In this document: piece by piece, positions 44,881 to 54,370 of the stretch
Position numbering within the stretch: position 1 is the first letter of the stretch
Layout of the letters: every line of letters starts with the position of its first letter
Assembly (NCBI RefSeq): GCF_022352055.1
Contig: NZ_JAKRWM010000013.1
Coordinates: 1-64,000 of the forward strand
Reading direction: 5' to 3'
Source: Cohnella mopanensis
GTDB lineage: Bacteria > Bacillota > Bacilli > Paenibacillales > Paenibacillaceae
DNA length: 64,000 nucleotides
Position numbers and translations under genes: made by a program
The notes under the pieces: model-generated
The model's database searches: none
The model's input: only the letters and a program-made list of their open reading frames with translations
What the model was told of the DNA's origin: nothing

Positions 44881-45987
44881 TTATTTCATCCGATCTTTCA
44901 CGCGCTTAGGAGCGATGGTTGAAGCTTTGCTGCCGAGCAGCTTCCAGTATTGCTGGTAATGGGCTTTGGCGGCGGATTTCTGCCCAAGCGTCCATTCCAC
45001 ATCGGCTAAGTTGATGTAAGCAACGGTACGAGTCGGAACGAGCTTGATCACGTTAGCGAGTATAGGTTTCGCTTCCTTGTTGCGTCCGGCAAGAGAAAGA
45101 AAATATCCGTAGTCGTTCAGAATTTCCACGTATGCGCCGAGACTAAGTTGTCTTTTATCGGCAGGGCTCGCTACAATATCGGACTTTTGCAACTTCCCGC
45201 TCTTATAGTCGTTTACGCCTACATACTGATGGAGACCGTATTCCAGGTAGCTGATCGCAGTTTTTATGTCTTTCTTTTGCACTTGCAGAGCCTGCTGATG
45301 GGCGAGCTTCAAAGCAGGTGTGGAGAGCGTATAGAAGCTCTCGTAAGCAGCTGGGTAGGAGACAGCATCGTGATTATATTGATCAATTAAGCCTTCAATA
45401 TTTTTAGTTTGAATAAGCCGTTCCTTCACCTTGAAATATCGTTCGGTAGGATCATCGTAATCATGGGACACAACGTAAAAAGCATCTCCCGCCCATTCGA
45501 GCTCCACGTTTGATTCAAAGGCTGAGGAAGAAGCTTGGCTCCACACATGAATGTGGTTTTTTTCTGTTGAAAAGTCCAACTTGAAGGTGCCGAGAAACAG
45601 TTCTCCTTCGTCACTGCTCACTGCCCGATCCAGCAGCTTGATGTCAGAGGCATCTTCATTCGTGGTAACGAGGACGAGCTCTATCCAATCGTTGTTGTAT
45701 ACGAACGCGATGAACTGACGCGTATACCCTTTCGGGTAATTGCCTAGATCGACCTCGTAGAACGATTGATTCGTAACATAAGATGCATCCTCTTTGCTTA
45801 GTTGCAGGTTAACCTTGACGAATTGGAATAAAGGATCGAATAGGTTATGGCCGTCTTTCATTTCCGAAAGTCTAATGGGCTGAAAAGCCGTTTTTGAATC
45901 GGCAGCCGCTCCGGGAACAACTTGCAAATTTAAGAGAACGAATATTGCCAACGCGACAGCGATTGTCCATCTCTGTAGTTTTTTCAC
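44881..45987 (-). CDS. Secreted protein with C-terminal TPR-like region, function unknown
   Basis: A 368-residue protein with an N-terminal signal peptide (VKKLQRWTIAVALAIFVLL, cleavage near GAAA). The middle is beta-rich and the C-terminal third looks like tetratricopeptide repeats (LSLGAYVEILNDYGYFLSLAGRNKEA, YINLADVEWTLGQKSAAKAHY). GTG at 45987 has AAGGCGGG 11 bases upstream; an in-frame TTG at 46029 is less likely. I do not recognise the family. Confidence 0.75.
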   Translation of the reverse strand: MKKLQRWTIAVALAIFVLLNLQVVPGAAADSKTAFQPIRLSEMKDGHNLFDPLFQFVKVNLQLSKEDASYVTNQSFYEVDLGNYPKGYTRQFIAFVYNNDWIELVLVTTNEDASDIKLLDRAVSSDEGELFLGTFKLDFSTEKNHIHVWSQASSSAFESNVELEWAGDAFYVVSHDYDDPTERYFKVKERLIQTKNIEGLIDQYNHDAVSYPAAYESFYTLSTPALKLAHQQALQVQKKDIKTAISYLEYGLHQYVGVNDYKSGKLQKSDIVASPADKRQLSLGAYVEILNDYGYFLSLAGRNKEAKPILANVIKLVPTRTVAYINLADVEWTLGQKSAAKAHYQQYWKLLGSKASTIAPKRVKDRMK

Positions 45988-46056
45988 TGTAAAATAACCC
46001 GCCTTATGAATGAGATTAGCTGCCGCCAAATGTTACCACCGAACGACAAACCTGTC

Positions 46057-46109
46057 AAAAGGAAAAAGCCCTAGCTAGAATAAGCGTTCTGCTTCTCCAA
46101 CTAGGGCTT
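46057..46109 (-). terminator. Terminator of sepM
   Basis: AAGCCCTAG (46066-46074) pairs with CTAGGGCTT (46101-46109). On the minus strand this is followed by TTTTCCTTTT. Confidence 0.78.
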
Positions 46110-46118
46110 GATGGATCG

Positions 46119-47174
46119 TTATTTCTTGGGTTCCAGCTTCTTGAGGAAATCAACGGCTTCTTTCAGCGTGGAAACTTGGACGAGCTTCGGCGATAATTTC
46201 AGGTCTTTGACCGTTTTCTCGGCGAGCACCCAATTACTCGGATCATTTTTGTTGTAGGGGACTAAGAAGTAATCCGCTTTCTCCCTGTCCGCCGCTATGA
46301 GCTTGTAATTAATGCCACCGATCTGTCCTACAGCGCCTTCCGCGCTGATCGTACCGGTACCGGCGATCTGGTAGCCTCTCGTGAGATCTTCCCCGGTGAG
46401 CTGGGCGATAATCTCAAGCGTCATCATTAATCCGGCCGAAGGTCCGCCGGTATCCGCGAAATCGAATTTGACCGGATCGGGAGGGGTAACTTTCAGGACG
46501 GTTTCGTTCTGGAAACCGATTCCGGTTCTACTCCCCGGGTTCATCGTAATTAGGGGAACCGTAGCTTCGAACTTCTCTTCGCCCCTCGTTCCAGATACGG
46601 TCACTTTATCTCCGGCTTTTTTCCCCGTTAAGTAACCTGATAGCTCTTTGGCGTTACTGATCGGCGTGCTATCGACTTGGGTAATAATGTCGCCTTCCTG
46701 CAAACCGCTCTCCCGTGCTTTCGATTCTGGCAACAAGGCGTAGACGATAACACCCTTCTCCTTCACATCGATAGGCTTATTCATCGCCGTATAAGCGGCG
46801 AGAAGGGCATTCTCCTCCGAACTATCGCGCATCCAAGCCAATAAGTTGCGGTAGGCTTTCATGTTCGTTGCGCCGCCGGTGGCCGCCTCCACGGACTTTA
46901 CTTCCATTTTCGGATTGATCCGGGCATATATGATATCGAAAATATTGGGGTTCGAGTAGGTGGACACGGTCGTGAACAGCAGAGCGCCTTTCTCCTCAAG
47001 CTTGTGGCCGGTTTCTACCCGAGTATGGACGGATTCCGCGGATCCGGGTCCGTACAGCATATAGGGCCATGGCTTTAAGTAAGCAACCACGAATAGGAGG
47101 AATAGAAATCCGATCAGGAGGGGCAGCCAGTTGCGCCGTATCCAGCGTTTGTTGTTAGGTTTAGCGGTATTCAT
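46119..47174 (-). CDS. SepM/YlbL-type PDZ and Lon-like membrane protease
   Basis: A 351-residue protein with one N-terminal membrane segment (about 17-33), an extracellular PDZ domain (about 140-215; SKARESGLQEGDIITQVDS) and a C-terminal Lon-type Ser-Lys protease domain, with S246 in DTGGPSAGLM and K291 in GGINYKLIAA. Streptococcal SepM processes a competence peptide, and Bacillus YlbL is linked to the DNA-damage response. ATG at 47174 has GGAGG nine bases upstream; an in-frame start at 47249 lacks one. Confidence 0.92.
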   Translation of the reverse strand: MNTAKPNNKRWIRRNWLPLLIGFLFLLFVVAYLKPWPYMLYGPGSAESVHTRVETGHKLEEKGALLFTTVSTYSNPNIFDIIYARINPKMEVKSVEAATGGATNMKAYRNLLAWMRDSSEENALLAAYTAMNKPIDVKEKGVIVYALLPESKARESGLQEGDIITQVDSTPISNAKELSGYLTGKKAGDKVTVSGTRGEEKFEATVPLITMNPGSRTGIGFQNETVLKVTPPDPVKFDFADTGGPSAGLMMTLEIIAQLTGEDLTRGYQIAGTGTISAEGAVGQIGGINYKLIAADREKADYFLVPYNKNDPSNWVLAEKTVKDLKLSPKLVQVSTLKEAVDFLKKLEPKK

Positions 47175-47264
47175 CCGGGCTAGCCTCCAGGTATGCGGTG
47201 TCGCATAGTGTGTGGAACTATTATAACGTATGAGAGCTGTTGGAAACAAAGCACGAGGGAAGAA

Positions 47265-47301
47265 AATTGAAAAAGCCCTCCATCCGAGGATGGAGGGCTT
47301 T
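47265..47301 (-). terminator. Terminator of acnA
   Basis: A 13-bp perfect stem (47272-47284 with 47289-47301), four-base loop, followed on the minus strand by TTCAATTTTC. Confidence 0.82.
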
Positions 47302-47315
47302 GGGTAATCCAGAGC

Positions 47316-50024
47316 TTATTGCGCGGCAATCATCTGACGAAGCACGGTTTGCAGAATACCGCTGTTGCGGTAGTAGTCTACGTCAACCAACGAATCCAGA
47401 CGAGCGATGGCTTGGAAATCGAACGTTGTGCCATCTTCGCGTTTAACGGTTACGTCAACCAGTTGTCCAGGAGTTACGTCGTTGGACAAGCCGTTGATTT
47501 CGAACGTTTCGCGTCCGGTAATGCCGAGCGTTTTCCAGCTTTGTCCGGCAGGGAATTGCAACGGTAGCACGCCCATGCCAACGAGGTTGGAACGGTGAAT
47601 ACGCTCGAAGCTTTCCGCGATGACCGCTTTTACGCCTAACAGGAACGTACCTTTAGCCGCCCAGTCGCGGGAGCTTCCGGTACCGTATTCTTTACCGGCG
47701 ATAACGATCAAATTCGTGTTGCTGTCTTGATATTTCATCGAAGCGTCGTAGATAGACATCACTTCTTCAGTCGGAAGATAAGTCGTTACGCCGCCTTCAG
47801 TGCCAGGAGCCACTTGGTTCCGGATGCGGATGTTAGCGAAAGTACCTCTCATCATGACTTCGTGATGTCCGCGACGGGAACCGTAAGAGTTGAAGTCTTC
47901 TTTTTTCACGCCGTGCTCAAGCAAGTATTTACCTGCAGGGCTGTCTGCTTTGATGTTACCGGCAGGGGAGATATGGTCCGTCGTAACGGAATCGCCCATG
48001 AGAGCAAGCACGCGAGCGCCCTTGATGTTGTTGATGTCGCCAGCTTCAGGAGCAAGATCCTTGAAGAACGGCGGGTTCGCGATGTAAGTGGATTTGTCGT
48101 CCCACTCGTACAGCTCGCCTTCCGGTACAGGGATTTTGTTCCATTGTTCGTTTTGCGTAAATACGTTCTCGTATTTGGCGCGGAACATAGCCGGCGTAAG
48201 CGAAGCGGCAACCGCTTGTTGAATTTCTTCGTTGGTTGGCCAAATGTCTTTCAGGTATACCGGTTGGTTATTCGCGTCGAATCCGATCGGATCATTCGTA
48301 AGATCGATATTAACCGTTCCAGCTAGCGCGTAAGCGACAACAAGCGGCGGAGATGCCAAGTAGTTCGCTTTAACTTGCGCATGCACGCGGCCTTCGAAGT
48401 TACGGTTACCGGAAATAACGGCAGCAACGGCCAGATCGTTATCCGCGATCGCTGTGCTGACTTCGTCCGGCAACGGACCGGAGTTACCGATACAAGTTGC
48501 GCAACCATAACCTGCTACGTAGAAGCCGAGCTTCTCAAGGTATGGTAAGAGGCCTGCATTGATCAGATAGTCGGTTACGACGAGAGAACCTGGAGTCAGG
48601 GAGCTCTTCACGTAAGCCGGCTTAGTTAATCCGCGTTCTACGGCTTTCTTGGCGACGAGGCCAGCGCCGATCATAACGCTTGGGTTGGAAGTATTCGTAC
48701 AGCTTGTGATAGCGGCAATAACAACTGCCCCCGTGCTAAGCTTGGTTTGCGCACCGTTAGGATGCTTAACGTCAACCGATTGCTCGATTTGGGCGTCGGT
48801 CAAGCCGAAGCCGCCTTTCTCGATCGGCGTACGAATGCTTTCGTTGAACGATTGTTTCATAGCCGTCAGCTCTACGCGGTCTTGAGGACGCTTAGGGCCT
48901 GCCAAACTAGGAACGATCGTGGACAAGTCTAGCTCCATAACTTCGGTGAAGACCGGATCCGGAGTTGCATCGGTACGGAACATGTCTTGCGCTTTATAGT
49001 AAGCTTCAACGAGCTCGATCTGGCTTTCTTCGCGGCCAGTCAGTCTCATGTAGTTCAACGTTTCGCTATCGACTGGGAAGAAGCCGATCGTCGCGCCGTA
49101 TTCAGGAGCCATATTCGCTACGGTTGCACGGTCAGCTAGGCTGATGTTGGACAAGCCGGAGCCGAAAAATTCCACGAACTTGCCGACAACGCCTTTTTTC
49201 CGCAGGATTTGGGTAACGGTCAAAGCAAGGTCAGTCGCCGTAGCGCCTTCAGCAAGCTTGCCGGTTAGTTTGAATCCAACGACTTCCGGCATGACGAAGT
49301 AAAGCGGTTGTCCGAGCATACCTGCTTCGGCTTCGATACCGCCTACGCCCCAGCCGACAACGCCAAGTCCGTTGATCATCGTCGTATGGGAATCCGTACC
49401 CACTAGGGAATCCGGATAAACTTCGGTTACGCCGTCTTTCGATTTCGTTGCGGCAACGGATGCCAGGTACTCCAAGTTAACTTGGTGAACGATACCTGTG
49501 GCCGGCGGAACGGCACGGAAGTTGTTGAATGCCGTTTGTGCCCAGCGAAGGAAGCGATAACGCTCTTCGTTACGCTCGAACTCAACGTCCATGTTGTATT
49601 GCAGCGCATCAGCAGTACCGAACGCGTCAACCATGACGGAGTGGTCGATAACGAGATCGACGGGAACGAGCGGATTGATCTGCTTCGGATCGCCGCCGGC
49701 TTGTTTAACCGTTTCGCGCATAGCTGCCAAGTCGACAACGACGGGAACGCCCGTGAAATCTTGCAGAACGATACGCGCAGGGATGAACGGAATTTCTTTG
49801 TCTTCGCGGCCTTGCGTCCACTTAGCCAATTGTTTCACGTGCTCTTCCGTAATGCCGCGTCCGTCGAATTGGCGGATCGCTGCCTCGAGCAATACTTTAA
49901 TGGAGAACGGGAGCTTGGACACGGGGCCTAAGCCTTGCTCTTCCAATGCTTGCAAGCGGTAGTAACGGTACGATTGACCTGATGACTGCAGTTGTTCCTG
50001 TACTTGATAAGGTAATTTGGACAA
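47316..50024 (-). CDS. acnA: Aconitate hydratase (AcnA/CitB type)
   Basis: A 902-residue tricarboxylic-acid-cycle enzyme converting citrate to isocitrate, a known RNA-binding bifunctional protein in Bacillus. The [4Fe-4S] cysteines lie in [12 protein letters not shown] and [11 protein letters not shown], with the swivelling C-terminal domain [17 protein letters not shown]. The start is TTG at 50024 with GGAGG eight bases upstream. Full length. The leader is about 130 bases from the predicted promoter. Confidence 0.97.
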   Translation of the reverse strand: MSKLPYQVQEQLQSSGQSYRYYRLQALEEQGLGPVSKLPFSIKVLLEAAIRQFDGRGITEEHVKQLAKWTQGREDKEIPFIPARIVLQDFTGVPVVVDLAAMRETVKQAGGDPKQINPLVPVDLVIDHSVMVDAFGTADALQYNMDVEFERNEERYRFLRWAQTAFNNFRAVPPATGIVHQVNLEYLASVAATKSKDGVTEVYPDSLVGTDSHTTMINGLGVVGWGVGGIEAEAGMLGQPLYFVMPEVVGFKLTGKLAEGATATDLALTVTQILRKKGVVGKFVEFFGSGLSNISLADRATVANMAPEYGATIGFFPVDSETLNYMRLTGREESQIELVEAYYKAQDMFRTDATPDPVFTEVMELDLSTIVPSLAGPKRPQDRVELTAMKQSFNESIRTPIEKGGFGLTDAQIEQSVDVKHPNGAQTKLSTGAVVIAAITSCTNTSNPSVMIGAGLVAKKAVERGLTKPAYVKSSLTPGSLVVTDYLINAGLLPYLEKLGFYVAGYGCATCIGNSGPLPDEVSTAIADNDLAVAAVISGNRNFEGRVHAQVKANYLASPPLVVAYALAGTVNIDLTNDPIGFDANNQPVYLKDIWPTNEEIQQAVAASLTPAMFRAKYENVFTQNEQWNKIPVPEGELYEWDDKSTYIANPPFFKDLAPEAGDINNIKGARVLALMGDSVTTDHISPAGNIKADSPAGKYLLEHGVKKEDFNSYGSRRGHHEVMMRGTFANIRIRNQVAPGTEGGVTTYLPTEEVMSIYDASMKYQDSNTNLIVIAGKEYGTGSSRDWAAKGTFLLGVKAVIAESFERIHRSNLVGMGVLPLQFPAGQSWKTLGITGRETFEINGLSNDVTPGQLVDVTVKREDGTTFDFQAIARLDSLVDVDYYRNSGILQTVLRQMIAAQ

Positions 50025-50378
50025 GTGTGTAGCCTCCTAGATTCGTATCCTTAATCAAATTCGTATTTCGTGAGGTCGCATTTCCAGATCACCAGAAAAA
50101 GTGTTTAGTGATCGTCGGGTTTCATCTGGTGAAACGCGATTTCAAAAATACTCTATGCCCTAAGTATACTCTGTTGTCTCTTCTCCGTAAAGCGGTTTTG
50201 AGGGATATCGGGGTCCAATTCGTGGCTAAACCGCAAATTTTCATTTCATTAGAATGCCGCACGACCTTAGGTTTTCATCCGTTACAGAGGAATGGCATGG
50301 AATGGAAAAATCGATCATAGGATGAAGTGGCGTAATCTGGAGCCGACTGACTGCGAATCGTCATGGGAGGGATACTCG
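50025..50378. other. Divergent intergenic region between acnA and the amidase gene
   Basis: About 350 bases without a gene. It contains the acnA promoter and, inside the acnA leader, TCACCAGA (50089-50096) facing TCTGGTGA (50125-50132) and GTTTCA...TGAAAC (50119-50135). I could not recognise a CcpC or CodY site. No promoter was assigned to the rightward gene. Confidence 0.5.
50163..50191 (-). promoter_or_regulatory. Sigma-A promoter of acnA
   Basis: On the minus strand TTTACG (50191-50186), 17-base spacer, TATACT (50168-50163). Confidence 0.68.
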
Positions 50379-51464
50379 ATGCCCAGCGAAGATAATGAAT
50401 GGAAACAAGCCTTATTCGGGTACGTTAGCACGATTAATGAAGCCGCATTGCATACGGATGTGCGTAAACTGCGCGATATTTCGGACCGGGAGCATCGTGA
50501 GAGGTTGTCCCAACGTTTGCGGTTAACGGCAACACGGGAAGCAAAATGGGCGATCAAGCCGGTACGAAGCGAAATGCGTGCACGAATTGAGCGGCACCAA
50601 GCTGTGCGGGGCGAAGTTGTCGCGGATATTTCCATCCACCTGGTTCGTTCCATGGAACAAAGAAATCAGCCATGGACGGAAGAACGGGTAGAGAAGGAGA
50701 GGATCCGTTTCGTGCGCGCTGGTAAGAGCTGGAGAGTCGTTTCCATTAAGCCAATCGCTATGGAAAGACCGGCGGATATATATTTGTTAGAGGAAGATGA
50801 TGTGCACGATCAATGGGACGGTGAGAGGAAAAGCGCTCTTACCCCATCGGCGCCGTACATGAACCCTCAAGCGCTGTACGGTTTCAAATCGAGAGTATAT
50901 GCAGGGTCCTCTCCTGACATCGAGTATGGTTATGGAGTCGCGATTTCGGGGAGAGGGAAACCTTATTTGCGGGAAGCTGCGGTCGCGTATGCCGAAAGAT
51001 GGTGGAACGAGCCGAACGCCGCTTACGAGAATTTCGAGGTCAATTGCACGAACTATGTGTCTCAATGTTTCTTTGCAGGCGGAGCGCCTATGAATTATAC
51101 TGGGAGAAGGCCATCGGGCTGGTGGTATAAGGGCTACGCTAACAAAGATGAAATGTGGAGCTACAGTTGGGCCGTAGCCAACAGTTTGAAACATTACATG
51201 GGAAATCCGCGCGCATGGGGGCTGCGGGCTGAAGCCGTTTCCGGACCGGAAGCGCTAAAGCTCGGAGATGTCATCTGCTATGATTGGGAAGGCAATGGCC
51301 GCGTTGGCCACAATACGATCGTAACCGCATTTACACCCGAAGGCATGCCGCTCGTTAACGCGAATACGGTCAGCAGTCGCCACCGGTTTTGGGATTACAA
51401 AGATTCGTACGCGTGGACGGAGAATACCCGGTATCACTTTTACCGCATCGCCGATGAGTTTTGA
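50379..51464 (+). CDS. Amidase_6-type putative amidase-domain protein
   Basis: A 361-residue protein. The N-terminal 150 residues are charged and helical. The C-terminal domain (about 195-360) has the papain-like pattern of the putative amidase domain: C223 in VNCTNYVSQCFFAGG and H311 in VGHNTIV, with YDWEGNGRVGH between. Members are thought to act on peptide or cell-wall amide bonds. GGGAGGG precedes the ATG at 50379; a longer in-frame start at 50292 has no ribosome binding site. I see no signal peptide with either start, which is odd for a wall enzyme. Confidence 0.8.
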   Translation: MPSEDNEWKQALFGYVSTINEAALHTDVRKLRDISDREHRERLSQRLRLTATREAKWAIKPVRSEMRARIERHQAVRGEVVADISIHLVRSMEQRNQPWTEERVEKERIRFVRAGKSWRVVSIKPIAMERPADIYLLEEDDVHDQWDGERKSALTPSAPYMNPQALYGFKSRVYAGSSPDIEYGYGVAISGRGKPYLREAAVAYAERWWNEPNAAYENFEVNCTNYVSQCFFAGGAPMNYTGRRPSGWWYKGYANKDEMWSYSWAVANSLKHYMGNPRAWGLRAEAVSGPEALKLGDVICYDWEGNGRVGHNTIVTAFTPEGMPLVNANTVSSRHRFWDYKDSYAWTENTRYHFYRIADEF

Positions 51465-51571
51465 ACCTACTTGAGATTACGTGGCGGCTCTTCCTATTTG
51501 ATTCGATCGGATTGGATGGAGTAGTGTGCCGTGAGCGGTAATGTCATACGAAGCCGGAGGTAAATGACGTT

Positions 51572-52726
51572 ATGGAAAACAAAATAAGAGTCGGACTCGT
51601 GTATGGCGGGCGATCGGGCGAGCATCAAGTATCGCTGCAGACCGCATTGGCCGTATTGAAGGCGTTCGATTATGACAAATACGAACTTATTCCTTTTTAT
51701 ATTACCCCTAAAGGACAATGGAGATCCGGAGCTTTGCTAAGCGCTCCGCCTTCAGCGGTGGCGGAATTGCAATTTGCGCCAACCCAAGGTAAGGACGGCG
51801 AGGGAGAAGATAGTGAAGCGGCTTCTATTTCCGGCAAAGCTCTGTTGCCCGTGCTGCAAGGCATGTCGGAGAGGGTGCTAGCCGAAGGATCGGCCGTGAA
51901 CGACGGTAGAACAATCGATGTCATGCTTCCGCTTCTTCACGGAACTTTCGGAGAAGACGGCACGATCCAGGGGTTGTTCGAGATGGCGGGTCTGCCTTAT
52001 GTGGGAGCGGGAGTATTGGCTTCCTCCGTCGGAATGGACAAGGTAGCGATGAAAACGATGTTCGCGCAGGAAGGCTTGCCTCAAGTGGGCTATCGTCATT
52101 TCATTCGTTTTGATTGGAAAAAAAATCGAGAACGGTGCTTGGCGAACGTCGAAGAGTTAGGATATCCCTGCTTCGTGAAGCCGGCGAATTTGGGCTCCAG
52201 CGTAGGGGTGTCCAAAGCACGCGATCGTGCGGAGTTGGTAGCGGCTATAGAAGAAGCATTGCGTTATGATCGCAAGGTCATCGTTGAGGAGTTCGTCGAC
52301 GCGCGGGAGATCGAAGTCAGCGTGCTCGGGAACGACGATCCGCGTGCTTCGGTTCCTGGCGAAATTTGCAGCTCTAACGAATTTTACGATTATAAAGCTA
52401 AATATATTGACGGCAAATCGGCAATGGTCATTCCGGCAGAGATATCACCGGAAGTAACCGAGTCGGTACGTGCCATGGCCATCCGAGCTTTCCGTTCGAT
52501 TGACGGTTCCGGGTTATGCCGTGCCGATTTCTTCCTGCGTCGGAGCGATGGCGCTTTGTTCATTAATGAAGTAAATACGCTTCCTGGCTTTACGCCATTC
52601 AGCATGTATCCGCTTATGTGGAAAGAATCGGGAGTTTCTTACCGCGAGCTGTTGGACACGTTAATCCAACTTGCTCTAGAACGCCATGAGGAACGTCAAT
52701 CGATCGATTACGGCGGCTGGGAATAA
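51572..52726 (+). CDS. ddl: D-alanine--D-alanine ligase
   Basis: A 384-residue ATP-grasp ligase making the D-Ala-D-Ala dipeptide of peptidoglycan. N-terminal VGLVYGGRSGEHQVSL, HGTFGEDGTIQG, CFVKPANLGSSVGVSK, the omega-loop region EICSSNEFYDYKAKY and the closing FINEVNTLPGFTPFSMYP are present. The omega-loop Tyr-Lys pair is that of ordinary D-Ala-D-Ala ligases; no D-Lac or D-Ser hallmark is seen. GGAGG precedes the ATG. Confidence 0.96.
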   Translation: MENKIRVGLVYGGRSGEHQVSLQTALAVLKAFDYDKYELIPFYITPKGQWRSGALLSAPPSAVAELQFAPTQGKDGEGEDSEAASISGKALLPVLQGMSERVLAEGSAVNDGRTIDVMLPLLHGTFGEDGTIQGLFEMAGLPYVGAGVLASSVGMDKVAMKTMFAQEGLPQVGYRHFIRFDWKKNRERCLANVEELGYPCFVKPANLGSSVGVSKARDRAELVAAIEEALRYDRKVIVEEFVDAREIEVSVLGNDDPRASVPGEICSSNEFYDYKAKYIDGKSAMVIPAEISPEVTESVRAMAIRAFRSIDGSGLCRADFFLRRSDGALFINEVNTLPGFTPFSMYPLMWKESGVSYRELLDTLIQLALERHEERQSIDYGGWE

Positions 52727-52743
52727 ATTGATCTTCAATTTAG

Positions 52744-52774
52744 AAATAGCGGTGCTGAGCACCGCTATTTTGCG
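52744..52774 (+). terminator. Terminator of ddl
   Basis: A 12-bp perfect stem AAATAGCGGTGC (52744-52755) with 52759-52770, three-base loop, short TTTT tail. Confidence 0.75.
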
Positions 52775-52829
52775 CTCAACCGGACAATGAGTCGAAGCCG
52801 AAGCTAGCGGAGCTGAGCTAGGTGCGTGC

Positions 52830-53193
52830 GGCGGCACTAATGTGTACACCGAGCCGACTTTGGAGGAAATAAGCACGTATGGCGGCGCTAATGTGTTCCC
52901 CGAGCCGACTCAGGTGGAAATAAGCACGTATGGCAGCGCTAATGTGCTCCCGGAGCCAACTTTGGAGGAAATAAGCACGCGAGGCGGCGCTAATGTGCAC
53001 ACCGAGTCGACTCAGGTGGAAATAAGCACGCGAGGCGGCATTAATGTGATGACCGAGCCGACTCAGGTGGAAATAAGCACGCGAGGCGGCACTAATGTGT
53101 ACACCGAGCCGACTCAGGTGGAAATAAGCACGCGAGGCGGCGCTAATGTGCTCCCCGAGTCGACTTAGGCGGAAATAAGCACGCGAGGCGGCA
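52830..53193. repeat. 51-bp tandem repeat array (seven full units plus a partial unit)
   Basis: Units begin with GGCGGC or GGCAGC at 52830, 52881, 52932, 52983, 53034, 53085, 53136 and 53187, exactly 51 bp apart every time. Variable positions alternate between subtypes (TTTGGAGG versus CTCAGGTGG). No spacers, so this is a minisatellite, not CRISPR. As 51 is divisible by three, both strands stay open (17-residue repeats), but there is no ribosome binding site or known domain. The array abuts the stop codon of the DUF559-like gene. Confidence 0.93.
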
Positions 53194-53844
53194 CTATTTG
53201 CTTAAACGGTAGCTACTGACTCGCAGGTCACCACTAGCGGGCTCAATGATGCCTTTCTCCACTAACCCGATTAGTTGGTGTCGCACGAACGTCTTCTTTT
53301 TGCCCAGACAACGACATACCATGGTTACCGTAATCGGATTTGCAGAACGCGTGGCTAGACGTATGATTTCTCGTTGGTATAGAGATAACTCGTGCGCATT
53401 TGATTCGTCTTCACCATACCAAATTTGCAGCATCCTTCGGATGTGCTTTTGGCATGCTTGCGGGTTATCCTTCAACTTGTCGATGGAGAAGCGCAAAATG
53501 TTCCATCCCGCTAGAACGATCTCGTTCTGTCGATCTAGCCCTCGGGAGAATGTGCCTCGATCGGCGTCGCGCGCATGAGAGCTGAAGCTATCGGATTCCA
53601 GGCACGTAGGTTTGGGCAGGCGAAGATAAGCGTAATCCATAAAATAATAGTTGCCATCCGGATCAACAAATTCATATTCGGGATGCAGATCGTCCAGACT
53701 TTGGACGACGGGCCACCAGGCTTGTTCTAATAGAAGTTTCTCACCGAAACCATGGCGTTCTTTCAATCTGCGTAGTCGTTCCCCGGTGCTCTGAGCGATA
53801 TGTTTGTTTAACCAGCTGCGATATTCCGACTCATAACGATTCAA
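53194..53844 (-). CDS. DUF559/Vsr-like nuclease-fold protein with C-terminal winged helix
   Basis: A 216-residue protein. Residues 55-130 fit the DUF559/Vsr-type PD-(D/E)XK pattern: D70 in YYFMDYAYL, E83 in CLESDSF, then HARDADRG, R101, and AGWNILRFSIDKL, the GW-V-LRF strand. The C-terminal 65 residues (VTMVCRCLGKKKTFVRHQLIGLVEKGII) look like a winged helix. E-S-D replaces the usual E-x-K, as often in DUF559. The start is TTG at 53844 with GGAGGG seven bases upstream. Function unknown; a regulator or nuclease is possible. Confidence 0.7.
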   Translation of the reverse strand: MNRYESEYRSWLNKHIAQSTGERLRRLKERHGFGEKLLLEQAWWPVVQSLDDLHPEYEFVDPDGNYYFMDYAYLRLPKPTCLESDSFSSHARDADRGTFSRGLDRQNEIVLAGWNILRFSIDKLKDNPQACQKHIRRMLQIWYGEDESNAHELSLYQREIIRLATRSANPITVTMVCRCLGKKKTFVRHQLIGLVEKGIIEPASGDLRVSSYRLSK

Positions 53845-53862
53845 CCGATTCCCTCCTTGGGC

Positions 53863-53905
53863 ATAAAAATAACCGCCCCGATCCCGGAAGTGGGTCAGAG
53901 GCGGT
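53863..53905 (-). terminator. Terminator-like hairpin just upstream of the DUF559-like gene
   Basis: ACCGCC (53872-53877) pairs with GGCGGT (53900-53905) with inner CCC/GGG pairs. On the minus strand a TATTTTTAT run follows and the ribosome binding site of the gene lies seven bases further. It may attenuate this gene or shield it from upstream transcription. Confidence 0.55.
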
Positions 53906-54009
53906 GTGCTTCACGCGCGTTAGCATGATCATAACCCAGTTGTACGTAACTGTCACTAGATTAGATTGTCGTAACGACTCCAGATCGCCGACATGCACAG
54001 CCTAGGAAC

Positions 54010-54370
54010 AAAATAATCCACGTGAATGTGGAAAACCACGTGTGGAAAACCCGAAGCGGAAACAAGATCGGAGCAGTTACGCACATGTGGACAACGGATT
54101 CGATCGACGGCTGCTCATACACACAATCCCCAATTCATGCACAAGCTACGCACAATTCGAGAGAATGGACTAGCCGATTCGGAACGGATATCACCAAATA
54201 GAGTCGTAAACCCCTCTTAAACAAAGCATAAACGTTAATCATCAACAAGCTGTTCACATGTTCGGGACAATTCGTATATAAATCGTGTATTTATCGGCAT
54301 CTATACACATGTGGATAGATGCGAGGTTTAAGCCCGTAACCTTCGAGAAAACCATAGTGTGTGGACAACG
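54010..54370. repeat. Cluster of near-consensus DnaA boxes
   Basis: Nine 9-mers differ by one position from TTATNCACA: starts at 54027, 54041, 54086, 54310 and 54360 (minus orientation) and 54077, 54115, 54135 and 54301 (plus). Two pairs abut head to head, 54077-54094 and 54301-54318. By hand calculation about 0.3 would be expected in 360 bp. The surrounding 700 bases (53845-54565) hold no convincing gene. dnaA and dnaN are absent, so this is more likely a DnaA-binding regulatory or titration site than the chromosomal origin. Confidence 0.68.

Noticed and set aside
52842..53168. A 108-codon plus-strand open frame through the 51-bp repeats, and the matching minus-strand frame at 52818-53000
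   Set aside because: Openness follows from the repeat length being divisible by three. The first codon is a GTG inside a repeat with no ribosome binding site, and neither translation resembles a known domain.
52830..53193. CRISPR-like array
   Set aside because: Units are contiguous with no unique spacers, and no cas genes are nearby.
54010..54370. Chromosomal replication origin
   Set aside because: dnaA, dnaN and other origin-linked genes are absent, no box is perfect, and no clear AT-rich unwinding element was seen. A regulatory or titration cluster is preferred.
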